Assembly (NCBI RefSeq): GCF_000454545.1
Contig: NZ_CM002139.1
Span: forward strand, 1,426,395 to 1,476,341
Direction of reading: 5' to 3'
DNA length: 49,947 bases
Source: Xanthomonas cassavae CFBP 4642
GTDB taxonomy: Bacteria; Pseudomonadota; Gammaproteobacteria; Xanthomonadales; Xanthomonadaceae
The translations under genes and the position numbers were made by a program. The notes under the pieces are model-generated. The model searched no databases and was not told the origin of the DNA. It saw only the letters and a list, made by a program, of their open reading frames with translations. Positions 9,361 through 18,859 of this stretch are shown here, piece after piece; position 1 is the first letter of the stretch, and each line of letters starts with the position of its first letter.

Positions 9361-9678
9361 CTAACCAAACGAGCGAGTGAACAGCTCGTCCAGGGCATCG
9401 ACGATGCGCTGTCCTTCGTCCTTCAGTGAGCCAGCCGGCTGGGTGAGTACCGCGAGCGGGACCGAGGTCATTTCCAGCGGTTGCAGGACGACGCGGTGGC
9501 CGGCAACCACGAATTCGGGGGTGAAGCGGGATGGCGTTGGGGAGTGCGCGGATGTGCTGACCAATGGCACGACGACGCGGCGCGGTGAGGCATCGAAGAT
9601 CTTCGACTGCACGACCACCACATAAGGAATGTTCTTGTTGCGTCCGACGTTGGCATAGACATCGAACTGGTCGGTCAT
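9361..9678 (-). CDS. ccdB: CcdB-type toxin
   Basis: A 105-residue protein of the CcdB/MazF fold. It begins MTDQFDVYANVGRNK and has the family's YVVVVQSKIFDA segment, RRVVVPLV and a C-terminal FTRSFG resembling the CcdB tail. CcdB poisons DNA gyrase, and the C-terminal residues matter for that; activity here is inferred. The ATG at 9678 overlaps the antitoxin stop by 4 bases (ATGA), so toxin synthesis should be coupled to the antitoxin. An upstream in-frame start was rejected because it lies inside ccdA. Confidence 0.88.
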   Translation of the reverse strand: MTDQFDVYANVGRNKNIPYVVVVQSKIFDASPRRVVVPLVSTSAHSPTPSRFTPEFVVAGHRVVLQPLEMTSVPLAVLTQPAGSLKDEGQRIVDALDELFTRSFG

Positions 9679-9926
9679 AACGTGGAGAACTCGTCGGCAA
9701 AGGAGCCGTGCGCGTCGGTGAAGGTCTTCCATTCGCTCGCGGCGCGCTGCAACTCCATCGCCCTGGCGCTGTGGGTGTCGCGCTCCCTGGTCACGTACTC
9801 GGCCAGCAGTTCCTCCACCTTGGCCGACAGGTTGCCGGTCATCGCGCGGGCCTGGGAGGCCAGGTCGGCATTGATGGTCAGGTTCAGCGGCTTCTTCTGT
9901 GCAGAAGCATCGTAATAGCGGTTCAT
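9675..9926 (-). CDS. ccdA: CcdA-type antitoxin
   Basis: An 83-residue protein. The N-terminal half (KKPLNLTINADLASQARAM) is the ribbon-helix-helix DNA-binding region of CcdA. The C-terminal half, with EWKTFTDAHGSFADEFSTL, is the toxin-neutralising tail; the F-x-D-E-F ending is typical. It lies upstream of ccdB in the normal order and should autorepress the pair. A chromosomal location between rnpB and the dcw cluster suggests a stabilising or leftover module. Confidence 0.9.
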   Translation of the reverse strand: MNRYYDASAQKKPLNLTINADLASQARAMTGNLSAKVEELLAEYVTRERDTHSARAMELQRAASEWKTFTDAHGSFADEFSTL

Positions 9927-9952
9927 GCGTTGGCTCCTAGGTCATGCGCACG

Positions 9953-10741
9953 CTATGCGCATGATCGTGGGTTGTCAACGTGTTCGGGAATGTCCAGCCG
10001 TGTTTCGCCCTGGAAGATGCCATCCGGGCCGAAGCGGCGCTCGTGGATGAAACCGCCGCCGTGCTGGTCCACCGCCACGATGGTGCTGGCGCGGGTGCCG
10101 TAGCGGGGGCCGGCAATGAAGGCGGCCGAGAGCAGGCGTTCGGTGGACAGGTCCACGCCGGTGCTCGGGAGGGTGTGGTCGGGCGCGGTGGCGGGGTTGC
10201 CCAGCGCGTCCCACAGCGGTTGCAGGTCGTCGCTGCCGTGGGCGCACCAGTCGTGCAGGGCACCGGTCAATGCGCGCGTCTTTGGCCACGGCATGTCCAG
10301 CGGGCCATTGGACATGCCGTGGATGCCCGGCTCCAGCTGGCGTGCCAGCGGCGGGTGGTTGCTCAGGTGCTCGCAGCGATCTGCGTCGCACAGCAGCAGA
10401 TTGAACGGCGGGAACGCGTGCCCGGCGCCTGCCAGGTCGTGGGCATAGCCGGCGGCGTCCAGGCTGCCGGACAGGTAGTCCGCAATCAGATGCCCACGCG
10501 AGCGACCCGAGGCGGTGACGAGCGGATCGCGCACGTTGGCCACCACGGCAACGCGGCCGTCGCTGCCCAGCCCGACCCAGCTGCCGCCCGAGCGCAGGTC
10601 GCGTCCCGCCAGCACGCTGTCGGCAGGCGCCGCCCAGCGCGCCAGTGGGGCGGTCGGCCGCTCATGGAGTTCGTCGCGGTTGCCGGCCAGCAGTAGGCGC
10701 CAGCGCGGGTGGGTTCTCCAGGCAAGAGCGATCAGGCACAT
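9953..10741 (-). CDS. NRDE family protein (TANGO2-like)
   Basis: A 262-residue protein beginning MCLIALAW and containing AGNRDELHERPTAPLARW, the signature of the NRDE/TANGO2 family, an Ntn-hydrolase-like fold with an N-terminal Cys2. Bacterial members have no settled function; eukaryotic TANGO2 is linked to haem and lipid handling. The start at 10741 is chosen because MC at the N-terminus is invariant. It is divergent from mraZ. Confidence 0.88.
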   Translation of the reverse strand: MCLIALAWRTHPRWRLLLAGNRDELHERPTAPLARWAAPADSVLAGRDLRSGGSWVGLGSDGRVAVVANVRDPLVTASGRSRGHLIADYLSGSLDAAGYAHDLAGAGHAFPPFNLLLCDADRCEHLSNHPPLARQLEPGIHGMSNGPLDMPWPKTRALTGALHDWCAHGSDDLQPLWDALGNPATAPDHTLPSTGVDLSTERLLSAAFIAGPRYGTRASTIVAVDQHGGGFIHERRFGPDGIFQGETRLDIPEHVDNPRSCA

Positions 10742-10877
10742 ACCCTCGATTGTCGCCGATTTGCGCAATTGCGATGTGCAGCTGGCGCAGCGTGAAGTGA
10801 GACCGGGGTGGGGTTTACATGGTCTTCACGGCCCTGAATTTTCGTTCAATCTCAAAATATGAGACGAAACAGCAACT

Positions 10878-10886
10878 TGTGGATAA
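10878..10886 (+). promoter_or_regulatory. Perfect DnaA box upstream of mraZ
   Basis: TGTGGATAA is the exact reverse complement of the consensus DnaA box TTATCCACA. It lies about 70 bases upstream of the -35 of the probable dcw promoter. This is the only perfect box I noticed near the cluster, and it could link DnaA activity to division-gene expression. That role is inference. Confidence 0.6.
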
Positions 10887-10956
10887 GCTTTGAACAAGTC
10901 TCTAAAGAGTGCTGCAACTCATTGATGTGGCTGGCGATTTGGGGTCGTCGAAGTTG

Positions 10957-10984
10957 TTGACAACCTTTGACGCGCTGCTAAGGT
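10957..10984 (+). promoter_or_regulatory. Probable sigma-70 promoter of the dcw cluster
   Basis: A perfect -35 TTGACA (10957-10962) is followed after 16 bases by TAAGGT (10979-10984), preceded by TGC like an extended -10. Transcription would start near 10991, leaving a leader of about 75 bases before the mraZ GTG. The rest of the 10742-11064 gap has no gene. Confidence 0.65.
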
Positions 10985-11002
10985 GGACATCGGAGGGAAA
11001 AC

Positions 11003-11027
11003 CAGGTGTTTTGTGGTTTTTCGTGGT
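11003..11027 (+). promoter_or_regulatory. Three (C/G)(A/T)GGT boxes at exact 10-bp spacing, possible MraZ operator
   Basis: CAGGT at 11003, GTGGT at 11013 and GTGGT at 11023 repeat with a period of one helical turn between the promoter and the mraZ start. E. coli MraZ binds three TGGGN boxes separated by 5 bases, the same geometry, and represses its own operon. The match is in spacing and G-richness, not in exact sequence. Confidence 0.5.
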
Positions 11028-11064
11028 TCAATGATCCACCAGCGGGTATTCGAGGTTGCATTCG

Positions 11065-11511
11065 GTGTTTCAGGGCGAGACTGCCATCACGGTGGACGAC
11101 AAAGGGCGCATGGCGGTACCTACCGCATACCGCGACCTTGTTGCGCGCGTGAGCGGTAACCGCCTTGTGCTCACCTACAACCCGTTCGAAGCCGGCTGTT
11201 TGTGGCTGTATGCGGAAAAGGAGTGGGAGCGGGTGCGCGACGATGTGATGTCCAAACCCAACACCCAGCGCGTGGTCCGCACGCTGCAACAGAAGCTGGT
11301 GGGTTCATCCGCCGTGCTGGAGCTGGACGCCAATGGCCGTCTGAGCATTCCGGCCAGCCACCGCAATGCGGTTGGCATCGAAAAAAAGGCCGTGCTGCTG
11401 GGCATGGGCGACAAGTTCGAACTCTGGAGCGAGCAGGCACATCGCGCACTGATCCAGCAGACATTGTCTGACGGGGATCTGGGCGATGAATTGCTCGATC
11501 TCAGGTTGTGA
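11065..11511 (+). CDS. mraZ: Transcriptional regulator MraZ
   Basis: First gene of the dcw cluster, 148 residues. Two AbrB-like halves each carry the family motif: DDKGRMAVP in the first and DANGRLSIP in the second. MraZ forms ring oligomers and represses the operon in E. coli. I chose GTG at 11065, giving the N-terminus (M)[13 protein letters not shown], because GAGG lies 9 bases upstream. The TTG at 11056 leaves no room for a ribosome-binding site. Its stop overlaps a possible GTG start of rsmH. Confidence 0.95.
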
Positions 11512-11525
11512 GCCGGGGTGCCCGG

Positions 11526-12569
11526 ATGCGCGGTGAAGCGCAGCCCGGTCACCCGGTGTCGCAGCCGCCGGCGGCACATGTGCCGGTGCTGTACACGCAG
11601 GTGTTGGACGGCCTGCAGGTGACCGACAACGGAACGTATCTCGATGGCACGTTCGGGCGTGGCGGACACGCACGTGGCGTGCTGGAACACCTTGGACCGG
11701 GAGGTCGACTGTTGGTGATGGACAAGGATCCTGAAGCGATCGCGGTGGCCGAACAGACGTTCGGTGGCGATGCGCGCGTGTCCATCCATCGCGGCAGTTT
11801 CGCCACGCTTGGCCAGGTGGTCGCGGCCGCAACGGTGGACGGCATCCTGCTGGACCTGGGCGTGTCTTCGCCGCAGCTGGATGTGGCCGGGCGCGGTTTC
11901 AGCTTCGGCAAGGACGGCCCGCTGGACATGCGCATGGATCCGGACAGCGGCCAGAGCGCGGCGCAGTGGCTGGCGCAGGCGACCGATGGCGAGATCGCCG
12001 ATGTGCTGTGGACCTATGGCGAAGAACGCCAGAGCCGGCGCATCGCGCGGGCCATCGTGGCGCGTCGCGCCGAACAGCCGCTGCTGCGCACCGCCCAGCT
12101 GGCCGATCTGATCGCATCGGTGATGCCGCGCGGCGACAGCAAGACGCATCCGGCCACGCGCAGCTTCCAGGCCATCCGCATCCACATCAACCGCGAGTTG
12201 GCCGATCTGGAAGCCGGGCTGGACGCTGCGCTGGACGCGCTCAAGCCGGGCGGCCGACTGGCAGTGATCAGCTTCCACTCGCTGGAAGACCGCATCGTCA
12301 AGCAATTCATGGCCCGCTACGCCAAGGCCCCGCCGAGCAACCGTCGCCTGCCCGAAGCGCAGCCGTTCGTGCCGACGCTGCAGCTGATCAGCGGCGCGAT
12401 CAAGGCCGACGACGCCGAATTGAACATCAACCCGCGCGCCCGCAGCGCGGTGTTGCGGGTGGCTGAAAAGCTGGGATTCGGGAGTAGGGATTCGGGATTG
12501 GAAAAGCGCTCTGAGCGAATCCCGAATCCCGAATCCCGAATCCCGGCGTCTCAAGGAGACGCCCAATGA
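11526..12569 (+). CDS. rsmH: 16S rRNA (cytosine-1402-N4)-methyltransferase RsmH
   Basis: SAM-dependent methyltransferase (MraW) of 347 residues. Motifs: [13 protein letters not shown], the SAM loop [38 protein letters not shown] and [14 protein letters not shown]. The catalytic domain ends at about [10 protein letters not shown]. The last 30 or so residues ([19 protein letters not shown] and on) are translated palindromic repeat and are unlike other RsmH tails. ATG 11526 is used; a GTG at 11508, overlapping the mraZ stop as GTGA, is an alternative. The stop overlaps the ftsL ATG (ATGA). Confidence 0.93.
   Translation: MRGEAQPGHPVSQPPAAHVPVLYTQVLDGLQVTDNGTYLDGTFGRGGHARGVLEHLGPGGRLLVMDKDPEAIAVAEQTFGGDARVSIHRGSFATLGQVVAAATVDGILLDLGVSSPQLDVAGRGFSFGKDGPLDMRMDPDSGQSAAQWLAQATDGEIADVLWTYGEERQSRRIARAIVARRAEQPLLRTAQLADLIASVMPRGDSKTHPATRSFQAIRIHINRELADLEAGLDAALDALKPGGRLAVISFHSLEDRIVKQFMARYAKAPPSNRRLPEAQPFVPTLQLISGAIKADDAELNINPRARSAVLRVAEKLGFGSRDSGLEKRSERIPNPESRIPASQGDAQ
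12473..12546. repeat. GGGATTC palindromic element inside the rsmH 3' end
   Basis: The left arm contains GGGATTCGGGA and GGGATTCGGGATTGG; the right arm is four AATCCC-type units ending AATCCCGG. The arms pair across a loop of about 16 bases. The whole element is read in frame as the RsmH tail and ends 20 bases before the ftsL start. It leaves intact the Shine-Dalgarno AAGGAGA at about 12553. Confidence 0.85.
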
Positions 12570-12829
12570 GCCGCCTGCTGCTCATCGTGCTGCTGGCCTG
12601 CAGCATCGCCTCGGCGATCGGGGTGGTGTACATGCGCCACATGCATCGCAAGTTGTTCGTGCAGTTGTCCAAGCTCGAACACACGCGCGATGAATTGAAT
12701 ATCGAGTTCGGCCGGCTGCAGCTGGAGCAGGCCACCTGGGCCGAAAGCAACCGGGTCGATCAGGTCGCGCGCGCGCGCATCGGGATGAAGTTCCCGGAGA
12801 CCAACGACATCGTGGTCGTGCGCCCATGA
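12566..12829 (+). CDS. ftsL: Cell division protein FtsL
   Basis: A small bitopic division protein of 87 residues: a short cytoplasmic start, one membrane helix (about residues 3-22, [19 protein letters not shown]), then a periplasmic helix with leucine-heptad character that pairs with FtsB and FtsQ. The position between rsmH and ftsI is the standard one. The ATG overlaps the rsmH stop by 4 bases and has AAGGAGA 7 bases upstream. Length and position decide the call, since FtsL sequences are poorly conserved. Confidence 0.92.
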   Translation: MSRLLLIVLLACSIASAIGVVYMRHMHRKLFVQLSKLEHTRDELNIEFGRLQLEQATWAESNRVDQVARARIGMKFPETNDIVVVRP

Positions 12830-12884
12830 CACATCTGCAGGACAGCCGTTTTGCACGGCCAAGCTGCCTGCCGGGAGATGTGCG

Positions 12885-14747
12885 GTGAAGGCCGGCCGCA
12901 ACCGTCCCCGCAGCAACTTCAACCTGCGCGGCCGCCTGACCCTGGTCGGCGTGGCGCTGGGCCTGTGCTCGGTCACCCTGATCGGCCGGGCGGCGTACGT
13001 GCAGCTGATCAACCGCGATTTTTACCAGCGCCAGGGCGAAGCGCGTTACCTGCGCGAGCTGCCCATCGCCACCTCGCGCGGCATGATCACCGACCGCAAC
13101 GGCGAGCCGCTGGCGGTGTCCACGCCGGTGGAATCGATCTGGGTCAATCCGCAGGAACTGCTGCGCAACCCGGACCGCATCCCCGAGCTCGCCACTGCGC
13201 TCGGCCAGCCGCTGGACGAGTTGAATGCCAGGCTGGCGCAGAAGGCCAGCAAGGAATTCATGTACCTGCAGCGCCGGATCAATCCGGACAAGGCGCATGC
13301 GATCGTGGACCTGAAGATTCCCGGCGTGTTCTCGCAGCGCGAGTTCCGCCGCTTCTATCCGCAGGGCGAGGCGATGGCCCACGTGCTGGGCTTCACCAAC
13401 ATCGACGACCGCGGCCAGGAAGGACTGGAACTGGCCTTCGACGAATGGTTGCGCGGCAAGCCGGGCTCCAAGAAGGTGGTGCGCGATGCGCGCGGCGCCA
13501 TCGTGGAGAGCGTGGACCTGGTGCGTCCGGCGCAGCCGGGCAAGGACCTGACCCTGAGCATTGACCGCCGCATCCAGTTCCTGGCCTACAAGGAACTGCG
13601 CAACGCGCTGGTCGAAAACAACGCCGCGGGCGGGTCGATAGTGGTGATGGACGTGGCCACCGGCGAAGTGCTGGCGATGGTCAACCTGCCGACCTACAAC
13701 CCCAATTCGGTGACCGGCATCAACCCGTCGGCGCGCCGCAACCGCGCGGTCACCGATCTGGTGGAGCCGGGTTCGACGATGAAACCGCTGACCGTGGCCA
13801 CCGCGCTGACTGCCGGGGTGGTGACCAAGGACACCGTCATCGACACCAACCCCGGCTACATGTCGGTGGGGCGCTTCACCATTCGCGATGTGCCGCGCAA
13901 CAACGGTGTCCTCAACGTCACCGGGGTGATCACCCGCAGCTCCAACATCGGCGCGGCCAAGATCGCGGCCAAGGTGCCGGACCAGACCTTCTACCAGTCG
14001 ATCCGCAACTTTGGTTACGGCAGCGCGCCGCATAGCGGATTTCCGGGCGAATCGTCCGGCGTGGTACTGCAGCCGCAGCGGTGGAGCGGCTCGTCCAAGA
14101 CCACCATGTCCTACGGCTACGGCCTGTCGGTGACGCCGCTGCAGATTGCGCAGGCCTATGCCACGTTGGGCAATGGCGGCAAGCTGACACCACCGACCTT
14201 CGTGCGTGGCCAACATAACGAGTCGCGCCAGGTGGTCACGCCGGAAGTGGCGCGCGAAGTCATCGACATGATGGAAACCGTGGTCACCCAGGGCGGCGCC
14301 AAGGGCGCAGCGATCCTGGGCTATCACGTGGCCGGCAAGACCGGCACCGCGCGCAAGAACGGCGCCGGCGGCTACGAACGCGGCCACTACAACGCGCTGT
14401 TTGCCGGCCTGGTGCCGGCCAGTCGCCCGCGCTTTGCCACCGTCATCGTGATCAACGATCCGCAGGGCAAGGTGTACTACGGCGGGCTGGTATCGGCGCC
14501 GGTGTTCCACAAGGTGATGGAAGGCGCGCTGCGCCTGATGGACGTGCCGCCGGACGACATCCAGTCGTGGCTGGCTGCGCAGGCGGCCGGCAAGACCGGT
14601 CAGCCGGTGGTCAAGCCGCAGCCGGCCGAGCCGGATCCGGCGCTGGTGCCCGATCCGGTAGACGAAGTGTCTGCGGGCATTCCGACTGCGATCGCACCGC
14701 CGGCCGCGCCCGCGCAGCCGGCACCGTTGCAGGAGACCCGCCAGTGA
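12885..14747 (+). CDS. ftsI: Peptidoglycan D,D-transpeptidase FtsI (PBP3)
   Basis: Septal class B penicillin-binding protein of 620 residues. One membrane helix lies near residues 18-40, followed by the PBP dimerisation domain ([18 protein letters not shown]) and the transpeptidase domain. Active-site motifs are all present: S297-x-x-K300 (EPGSTMKPL), S352-S-N354 and K485-T-G487. The GTG start at 12885 has GGGAG about 8 bases upstream and sits 55 bases after ftsL. The C-terminus beyond residue 565 is Pro/Ala-rich. The stop overlaps the murE start as GTGA. Confidence 0.96.
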   Translation: MKAGRNRPRSNFNLRGRLTLVGVALGLCSVTLIGRAAYVQLINRDFYQRQGEARYLRELPIATSRGMITDRNGEPLAVSTPVESIWVNPQELLRNPDRIPELATALGQPLDELNARLAQKASKEFMYLQRRINPDKAHAIVDLKIPGVFSQREFRRFYPQGEAMAHVLGFTNIDDRGQEGLELAFDEWLRGKPGSKKVVRDARGAIVESVDLVRPAQPGKDLTLSIDRRIQFLAYKELRNALVENNAAGGSIVVMDVATGEVLAMVNLPTYNPNSVTGINPSARRNRAVTDLVEPGSTMKPLTVATALTAGVVTKDTVIDTNPGYMSVGRFTIRDVPRNNGVLNVTGVITRSSNIGAAKIAAKVPDQTFYQSIRNFGYGSAPHSGFPGESSGVVLQPQRWSGSSKTTMSYGYGLSVTPLQIAQAYATLGNGGKLTPPTFVRGQHNESRQVVTPEVAREVIDMMETVVTQGGAKGAAILGYHVAGKTGTARKNGAGGYERGHYNALFAGLVPASRPRFATVIVINDPQGKVYYGGLVSAPVFHKVMEGALRLMDVPPDDIQSWLAAQAAGKTGQPVVKPQPAEPDPALVPDPVDEVSAGIPTAIAPPAAPAQPAPLQETRQ

Positions 14748-16231
14748 GCCGCAGCATGCCGCTGTCGCAGCTATTGCCGGACCTGACGCTCGCGCGCGAT
14801 GTGCAGGTCTCCGGCTTGGTGATGGACAGCCGTGCGGTGCGCCCGGGCGATGCCTTCGTGGCGATCGCCGGCTTCGGTGCGCATGGGCTGGGCTTTGTCG
14901 AGCAGGCGCGCGCCAATGGTGCGGCAGCGGTGTTGTTCGAACCGCCGGCGCCGGCCGAACTGCCGGCACCTGCCGATGCGATCGCGGTGCCCGGCCTGCG
15001 TGCACGGCTGGGTGCGATGGCCGATCAGTTCCATGGTCACCCGTCGCGCGCGCTGCGCATGGCTGGCGTCACCGGGACCAACGGCAAGACCTCCACCGTG
15101 CAACTGCTGGCGCAGGCGCTGACCTTGCTCGGCACACCGACCGGCACGCTGGGCACGCTGGGCGTGGGCTTGTACGGCGCGGCCGTGCCGACCGGATTCA
15201 CCACGCCGCTGGTGCTGCCCATGCACGCGTTGCTGGCGCAGCTGCGCGATGAAGGCGCGCAGGCGGTGGCGATGGAAGTCAGCTCGCACGCACTCGATCA
15301 GGGCCGCGTGGATGCGGTGCATTTCGACGTGGCGGTGTTCACCAATCTCACCCGCGACCATCTCGATTACCACGGCGACATGGCGCAGTACGGCGCGGCC
15401 AAGGCCAAGCTGTTCTCTCGCGCCGGATTGAAGGCGGCGGTGGTGAATCTGGACGATGCGTTCGGCCGCAGCCTGTTCGCCTCGCTCGATCCGGCACTGC
15501 GCGCGGTCGGCGTGAGTTCGCGCGGGCAGGCCCAGGCTGGTGTGCGCGCGCAAGCCCTGCAGCTGGACCATAACGGCATTGGTTTCGCGCTGCATCTTGC
15601 TGGCGCAGTGCACCCGGTGCGCTCGTCGCTGCTGGGCCGCTTCAACGTAGACAATCTCTTGGCGGTGGCCGGCGCGCTGCATGCGCTGAATTACGCCCCG
15701 GCGCAGATCGCGCAGGTGCTGGGCCAGCTGCAGCCGATCCACGGCCGCATGAATCGCCTTGGCGGCGCGCACGGCGCACCGCTGGTGGTGGTCGACTACG
15801 CGCACACCCCCGATGCGCTGGAACAGGCACTGACCAGCCTGCGCTCGCATGCGCAGGACCGGTTGATCTGCGTGTTCGGCTGCGGCGGTGAGCGCGATAC
15901 CGGCAAGCGCCCGCAGATGGCGGCCATTGCCGAACTCAATGCCGACGTGGCGATCGTCACCGACGACAACCCGCGCGGCGAAGACGGCGATGCGATCGTC
16001 GCTGACATCCTGCGCGGCTTTGCGCGCCCGGATGCGGCCATCGTGCAACGCGACCGCGCCGCGGCCATCCTCCAGGCCATCGGCATGGCAGGCGCTTCGG
16101 ACATCGTGCTGATCGCCGGCAAGGGCCACGAGCCCTACCAGGAAGTGGCAGGCGTGCGGCATGCCTTCGACGACGCGGCAGTGGCGGCGCAGGCCTTGCT
16201 GCCGCGCACCGTGCTGGGAGTGCGCGCATGA
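14744..16231 (+). CDS. murE: UDP-MurNAc-tripeptide ligase MurE (meso-diaminopimelate adding)
   Basis: ATP-dependent ligase adding the third residue of the cell-wall peptide, 495 residues. The ATP loop is [12 protein letters not shown]; the substrate segment is [12 protein letters not shown]. The DNPR motif (in TDDNPRGED) indicates meso-diaminopimelate rather than lysine as substrate, as expected for a Gram-negative. The GTG at 14744 is chosen because AGGAG lies 9 bases upstream and the codon overlaps the ftsI stop. The ATG at 14756 is 21 bases from that site and less likely. The stop overlaps murF by 4 bases. Confidence 0.95.
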   Translation: MSRSMPLSQLLPDLTLARDVQVSGLVMDSRAVRPGDAFVAIAGFGAHGLGFVEQARANGAAAVLFEPPAPAELPAPADAIAVPGLRARLGAMADQFHGHPSRALRMAGVTGTNGKTSTVQLLAQALTLLGTPTGTLGTLGVGLYGAAVPTGFTTPLVLPMHALLAQLRDEGAQAVAMEVSSHALDQGRVDAVHFDVAVFTNLTRDHLDYHGDMAQYGAAKAKLFSRAGLKAAVVNLDDAFGRSLFASLDPALRAVGVSSRGQAQAGVRAQALQLDHNGIGFALHLAGAVHPVRSSLLGRFNVDNLLAVAGALHALNYAPAQIAQVLGQLQPIHGRMNRLGGAHGAPLVVVDYAHTPDALEQALTSLRSHAQDRLICVFGCGGERDTGKRPQMAAIAELNADVAIVTDDNPRGEDGDAIVADILRGFARPDAAIVQRDRAAAILQAIGMAGASDIVLIAGKGHEPYQEVAGVRHAFDDAAVAAQALLPRTVLGVRA

Positions 16232-17784
16232 AGCTCACTCCGCTGTCGCTGATCGCGCATTTTGCCGGCGGCGAACTGCATGGCGACGACGCCATGATCG
16301 ATGCGGTCGGCAACGATACCCGCACGCTCGGCAGCGGCAGCCTATACGTGGCGCTGCGTGGCGAGCGTTTTGACGGGCACGATTTTGCGGCCGACGCGGT
16401 AGCGCGTGGTGCCAGCGGTGTGCTGGTCGAGCGCCTGCTGCCGACGCTGGGCGTGTCGCAGGTTCTGGTGGCCAACACCGAACTGGCCCTGGCGCGCATC
16501 GCTGCCGGCCTGCAGCGCGACCGTGCCAGCCGCGTGATCGCACTGACCGGCTCCAACGGCAAGACCAGCGTCAAGGCGCTGCTGCTGGCCATCCTGACCG
16601 AAGCCGGGCGTGTCGACGGCACCACCGTCTATGCCACGCCGGGCAATCGCAACAATGAAATCGGCCTGCCGCTGGCGGTGATCGCCGCGCCGGACGATGC
16701 GGATATCGCGGTGTACGAAATGGGGGCCGGCAAGCCCGGCGACATTGCCTATCTCACCGAGATCGCGCGGCCGCACGTGGCCCTGGTCAACAACATCGCA
16801 CCGGCCCATCTGGAGCGCCTGGGCAGCCTGCTCGGGGTTGCACAGACCAAGGGCGCCATCTACACCGCGCTGCCGGCCGATGGCGTGGCGGTGATCAATG
16901 CCGACGACGCCTTCGGTGCCTGGTTCGAGCAGCACATGCTGGCGCAGCCGGTGCAGGGCCGTCGCGTGTTGCGGTACGGCCTGCAGGCCAGCGCCGAGAT
17001 CACCGCGCGCGGGCTGCGGCTGCATGCCGAGGGCGCGCAGTTCACGCTGGTGACGCCGCAGGGCGAGGCGCAGATTGCGCTGCCGCTGCCGGGTCGCCAC
17101 AACGTGCTCAATGCGCTGGCCGCCACCGGCCTGGCGTTGGGTGCGGGCATCGCATTGGCGGTGATTGCCGCCGGCCTGGCGCAGGCGCGCCCGGTGGCTG
17201 GCCGGCAGATCGCCCACCGTCTGCCAGGCGGGGCGGTACTGATCGACGACAGCTACAACGCCAACCCCGGGTCGCTGGATGCCGCCATCGATGCACTGGC
17301 CGCCGCGCCTGGCGCTGGCTGGCTGGTGTTGGGCGATATGCGCGAACTCGGCCCGGAAGGCGCCGCATTGCACGCCGCTGCCGGACGTCGCGCCCGCGCG
17401 GCCAAGCTGCAGCGGCTGTACGCGCTGGGCGAGCTCAGCACCGCCGCGGCGCAGGCATTCGGCGAGGGCGGCCGTGTGTTCGCCACCCATGCGGAGCTGG
17501 CGGCGGCATTGCAGGCGGATCTCTTGGAAGTCGCGGCCCGGGACCCGGGACCCGGGGAGGAGCAACAGCAGGTATCGGGAAGTACGCAGGAACACGCTTT
17601 GATTCAACAACACCAATCGCAATTCGCAGATGCTCTTACGAGTCCCGGGTCCCGGGTCCCGGGTCCCGGTTTTACGCCTTCCGGCTCCATCACCCTGCTG
17701 ATCAAGGGCTCCCGCGGCAGCGCCATGGACCGCATCGTCGCCGCGTTGCTCGCACCTGTGGAGGACGCCTCCCATGCTGCTTGA
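16228..17784 (+). CDS. murF: UDP-MurNAc-pentapeptide synthetase MurF
   Basis: Adds D-Ala-D-Ala to the UDP-MurNAc-tripeptide. It has 518 residues, longer than the usual 450-460. The P-loop is [12 protein letters not shown]; other family blocks are [27 protein letters not shown] and [15 protein letters not shown]. The extra length is one insert of about 45-50 residues (roughly 437-481) encoded by a repeat element. It sits just before the conserved C-terminal strand [17 protein letters not shown]. The start overlaps murE as ATGA; the end overlaps mraY by 11 bases. Confidence 0.95.
   Translation: MKLTPLSLIAHFAGGELHGDDAMIDAVGNDTRTLGSGSLYVALRGERFDGHDFAADAVARGASGVLVERLLPTLGVSQVLVANTELALARIAAGLQRDRASRVIALTGSNGKTSVKALLLAILTEAGRVDGTTVYATPGNRNNEIGLPLAVIAAPDDADIAVYEMGAGKPGDIAYLTEIARPHVALVNNIAPAHLERLGSLLGVAQTKGAIYTALPADGVAVINADDAFGAWFEQHMLAQPVQGRRVLRYGLQASAEITARGLRLHAEGAQFTLVTPQGEAQIALPLPGRHNVLNALAATGLALGAGIALAVIAAGLAQARPVAGRQIAHRLPGGAVLIDDSYNANPGSLDAAIDALAAAPGAGWLVLGDMRELGPEGAALHAAAGRRARAAKLQRLYALGELSTAAAQAFGEGGRVFATHAELAAALQADLLEVAARDPGPGEEQQQVSGSTQEHALIQQHQSQFADALTSPGSRVPGPGFTPSGSITLLIKGSRGSAMDRIVAALLAPVEDASHAA
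17537..17669. repeat. CCCGGGA-type palindromic element inserted in frame within murF
   Basis: Left arm GCCCGGGACCCGGGACCC; right arm GTCCCGGGTCCCGGGTCC; about 90 bases lie between. The architecture matches the GGGATTCGGGATT elements, but the ATT core is replaced by ACC. The element is translated and interrupts MurF just before its last conserved block. Confidence 0.8.
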
Positions 17785-18859
17785 GCTGGCGCGTTGGCTG
17801 CAGCAACTGGAGAGCCTGTTCGGGCTGTTCAACTATCTGACCTTCCGCGGCATCCTGGCCGCGCTGACCGCGCTGTTCCTGTCGCTGTGGATGGGCCCGG
17901 CGGTGATCCGCAAGCTGGCCCAGTTCAAGGGTGGCCAGCCGATCCGGCAGGACGGTCCGCAGACGCATTTCTCCAAGGCCGGCACCCCGACCATGGGCGG
18001 CTCGCTGATCCTGCTCACCGTCACCCTGTCGGTGCTGCTGTGGGGCGACTTGCGCAACCGTTATGTGTGGCTGGTGCTGGCGGTGATGATCTGCTTCGGC
18101 GCGATCGGCTGGTACGACGACTGGATCAAGATCGTGCGTCGCGATCCCAACGGCCTGAAGTCGCGCTGGAAGTACCTGCTGCAGTCGATCTTCGGCCTGG
18201 CCGCCGGCCTGTTCCTGTACTACACCGCCGACGTGCCGGCCGCGATCACCTTCTACATTCCGATGTTCAAGTCGATCGCGCTGCCGCTGGCCGGCGTGAG
18301 CTTCGTGGTGATCGCCTATTTCTGGATCGTGGGCTTCTCCAATGCGGTGAACCTCACCGACGGCCTGGATGGCCTGGCGATCATGCCGACCGTGCTGGTG
18401 GCCTGCGCGCTGGGCGTGTTCGCCTACGCCTCGGGCAACGTGGTGTTTGCCGACTACCTGAAGATCCCGCTGATTCCCGGGGCCGGCGAGCTGATCATCA
18501 TCTGTTCGGCGATCGCCGGGGCAGGGCTGGGCTTTCTGTGGTTCAACACCTACCCGGCGATGGTGTTCATGGGCGACATCGGCGCGCTGTCGTTGGGCGC
18601 GGTGCTGGGCACCATCGCGGTGATCGTGCGCCAGGAAATGGTGCTGGTGATCATGGGCGGCGTGTTCGTGATCGAAACGCTGTCGGTGATGATCCAGGTG
18701 GCCAGCTTCAAGCTGACCGGCAAGCGCGTGTTCCGCATGGCGCCGATCCACCACCACTTCGAACTCAAGGGTTGGCCGGAGCCGCGGGTGATCGTGCGCT
18801 TCTGGATCATTTCGGTGGTGCTGGTGCTGATCGGCCTGGCCACGTTGAAGGTGCGCTGA
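17774..18859 (+). CDS. mraY: Phospho-MurNAc-pentapeptide transferase MraY
   Basis: Integral membrane enzyme making lipid I from UDP-MurNAc-pentapeptide and undecaprenyl phosphate. It has 361 residues and about ten membrane helices. Signature motifs: [19 protein letters not shown] (catalytic Asp region) and the HHHFELKGW loop. The ATG at 17774 has GGAGG upstream within the murF end. The stop shares one base with the ftsW start (TGATG). Confidence 0.97.
   Translation: MLLELARWLQQLESLFGLFNYLTFRGILAALTALFLSLWMGPAVIRKLAQFKGGQPIRQDGPQTHFSKAGTPTMGGSLILLTVTLSVLLWGDLRNRYVWLVLAVMICFGAIGWYDDWIKIVRRDPNGLKSRWKYLLQSIFGLAAGLFLYYTADVPAAITFYIPMFKSIALPLAGVSFVVIAYFWIVGFSNAVNLTDGLDGLAIMPTVLVACALGVFAYASGNVVFADYLKIPLIPGAGELIIICSAIAGAGLGFLWFNTYPAMVFMGDIGALSLGAVLGTIAVIVRQEMVLVIMGGVFVIETLSVMIQVASFKLTGKRVFRMAPIHHHFELKGWPEPRVIVRFWIISVVLVLIGLATLKVR

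Noticed and set aside
12582..15005. 807-codon open frame on the minus strand
   Set aside because: Antisense to ftsL, ftsI and the start of murE; the His/Arg/Gln-rich translation has no family signal.
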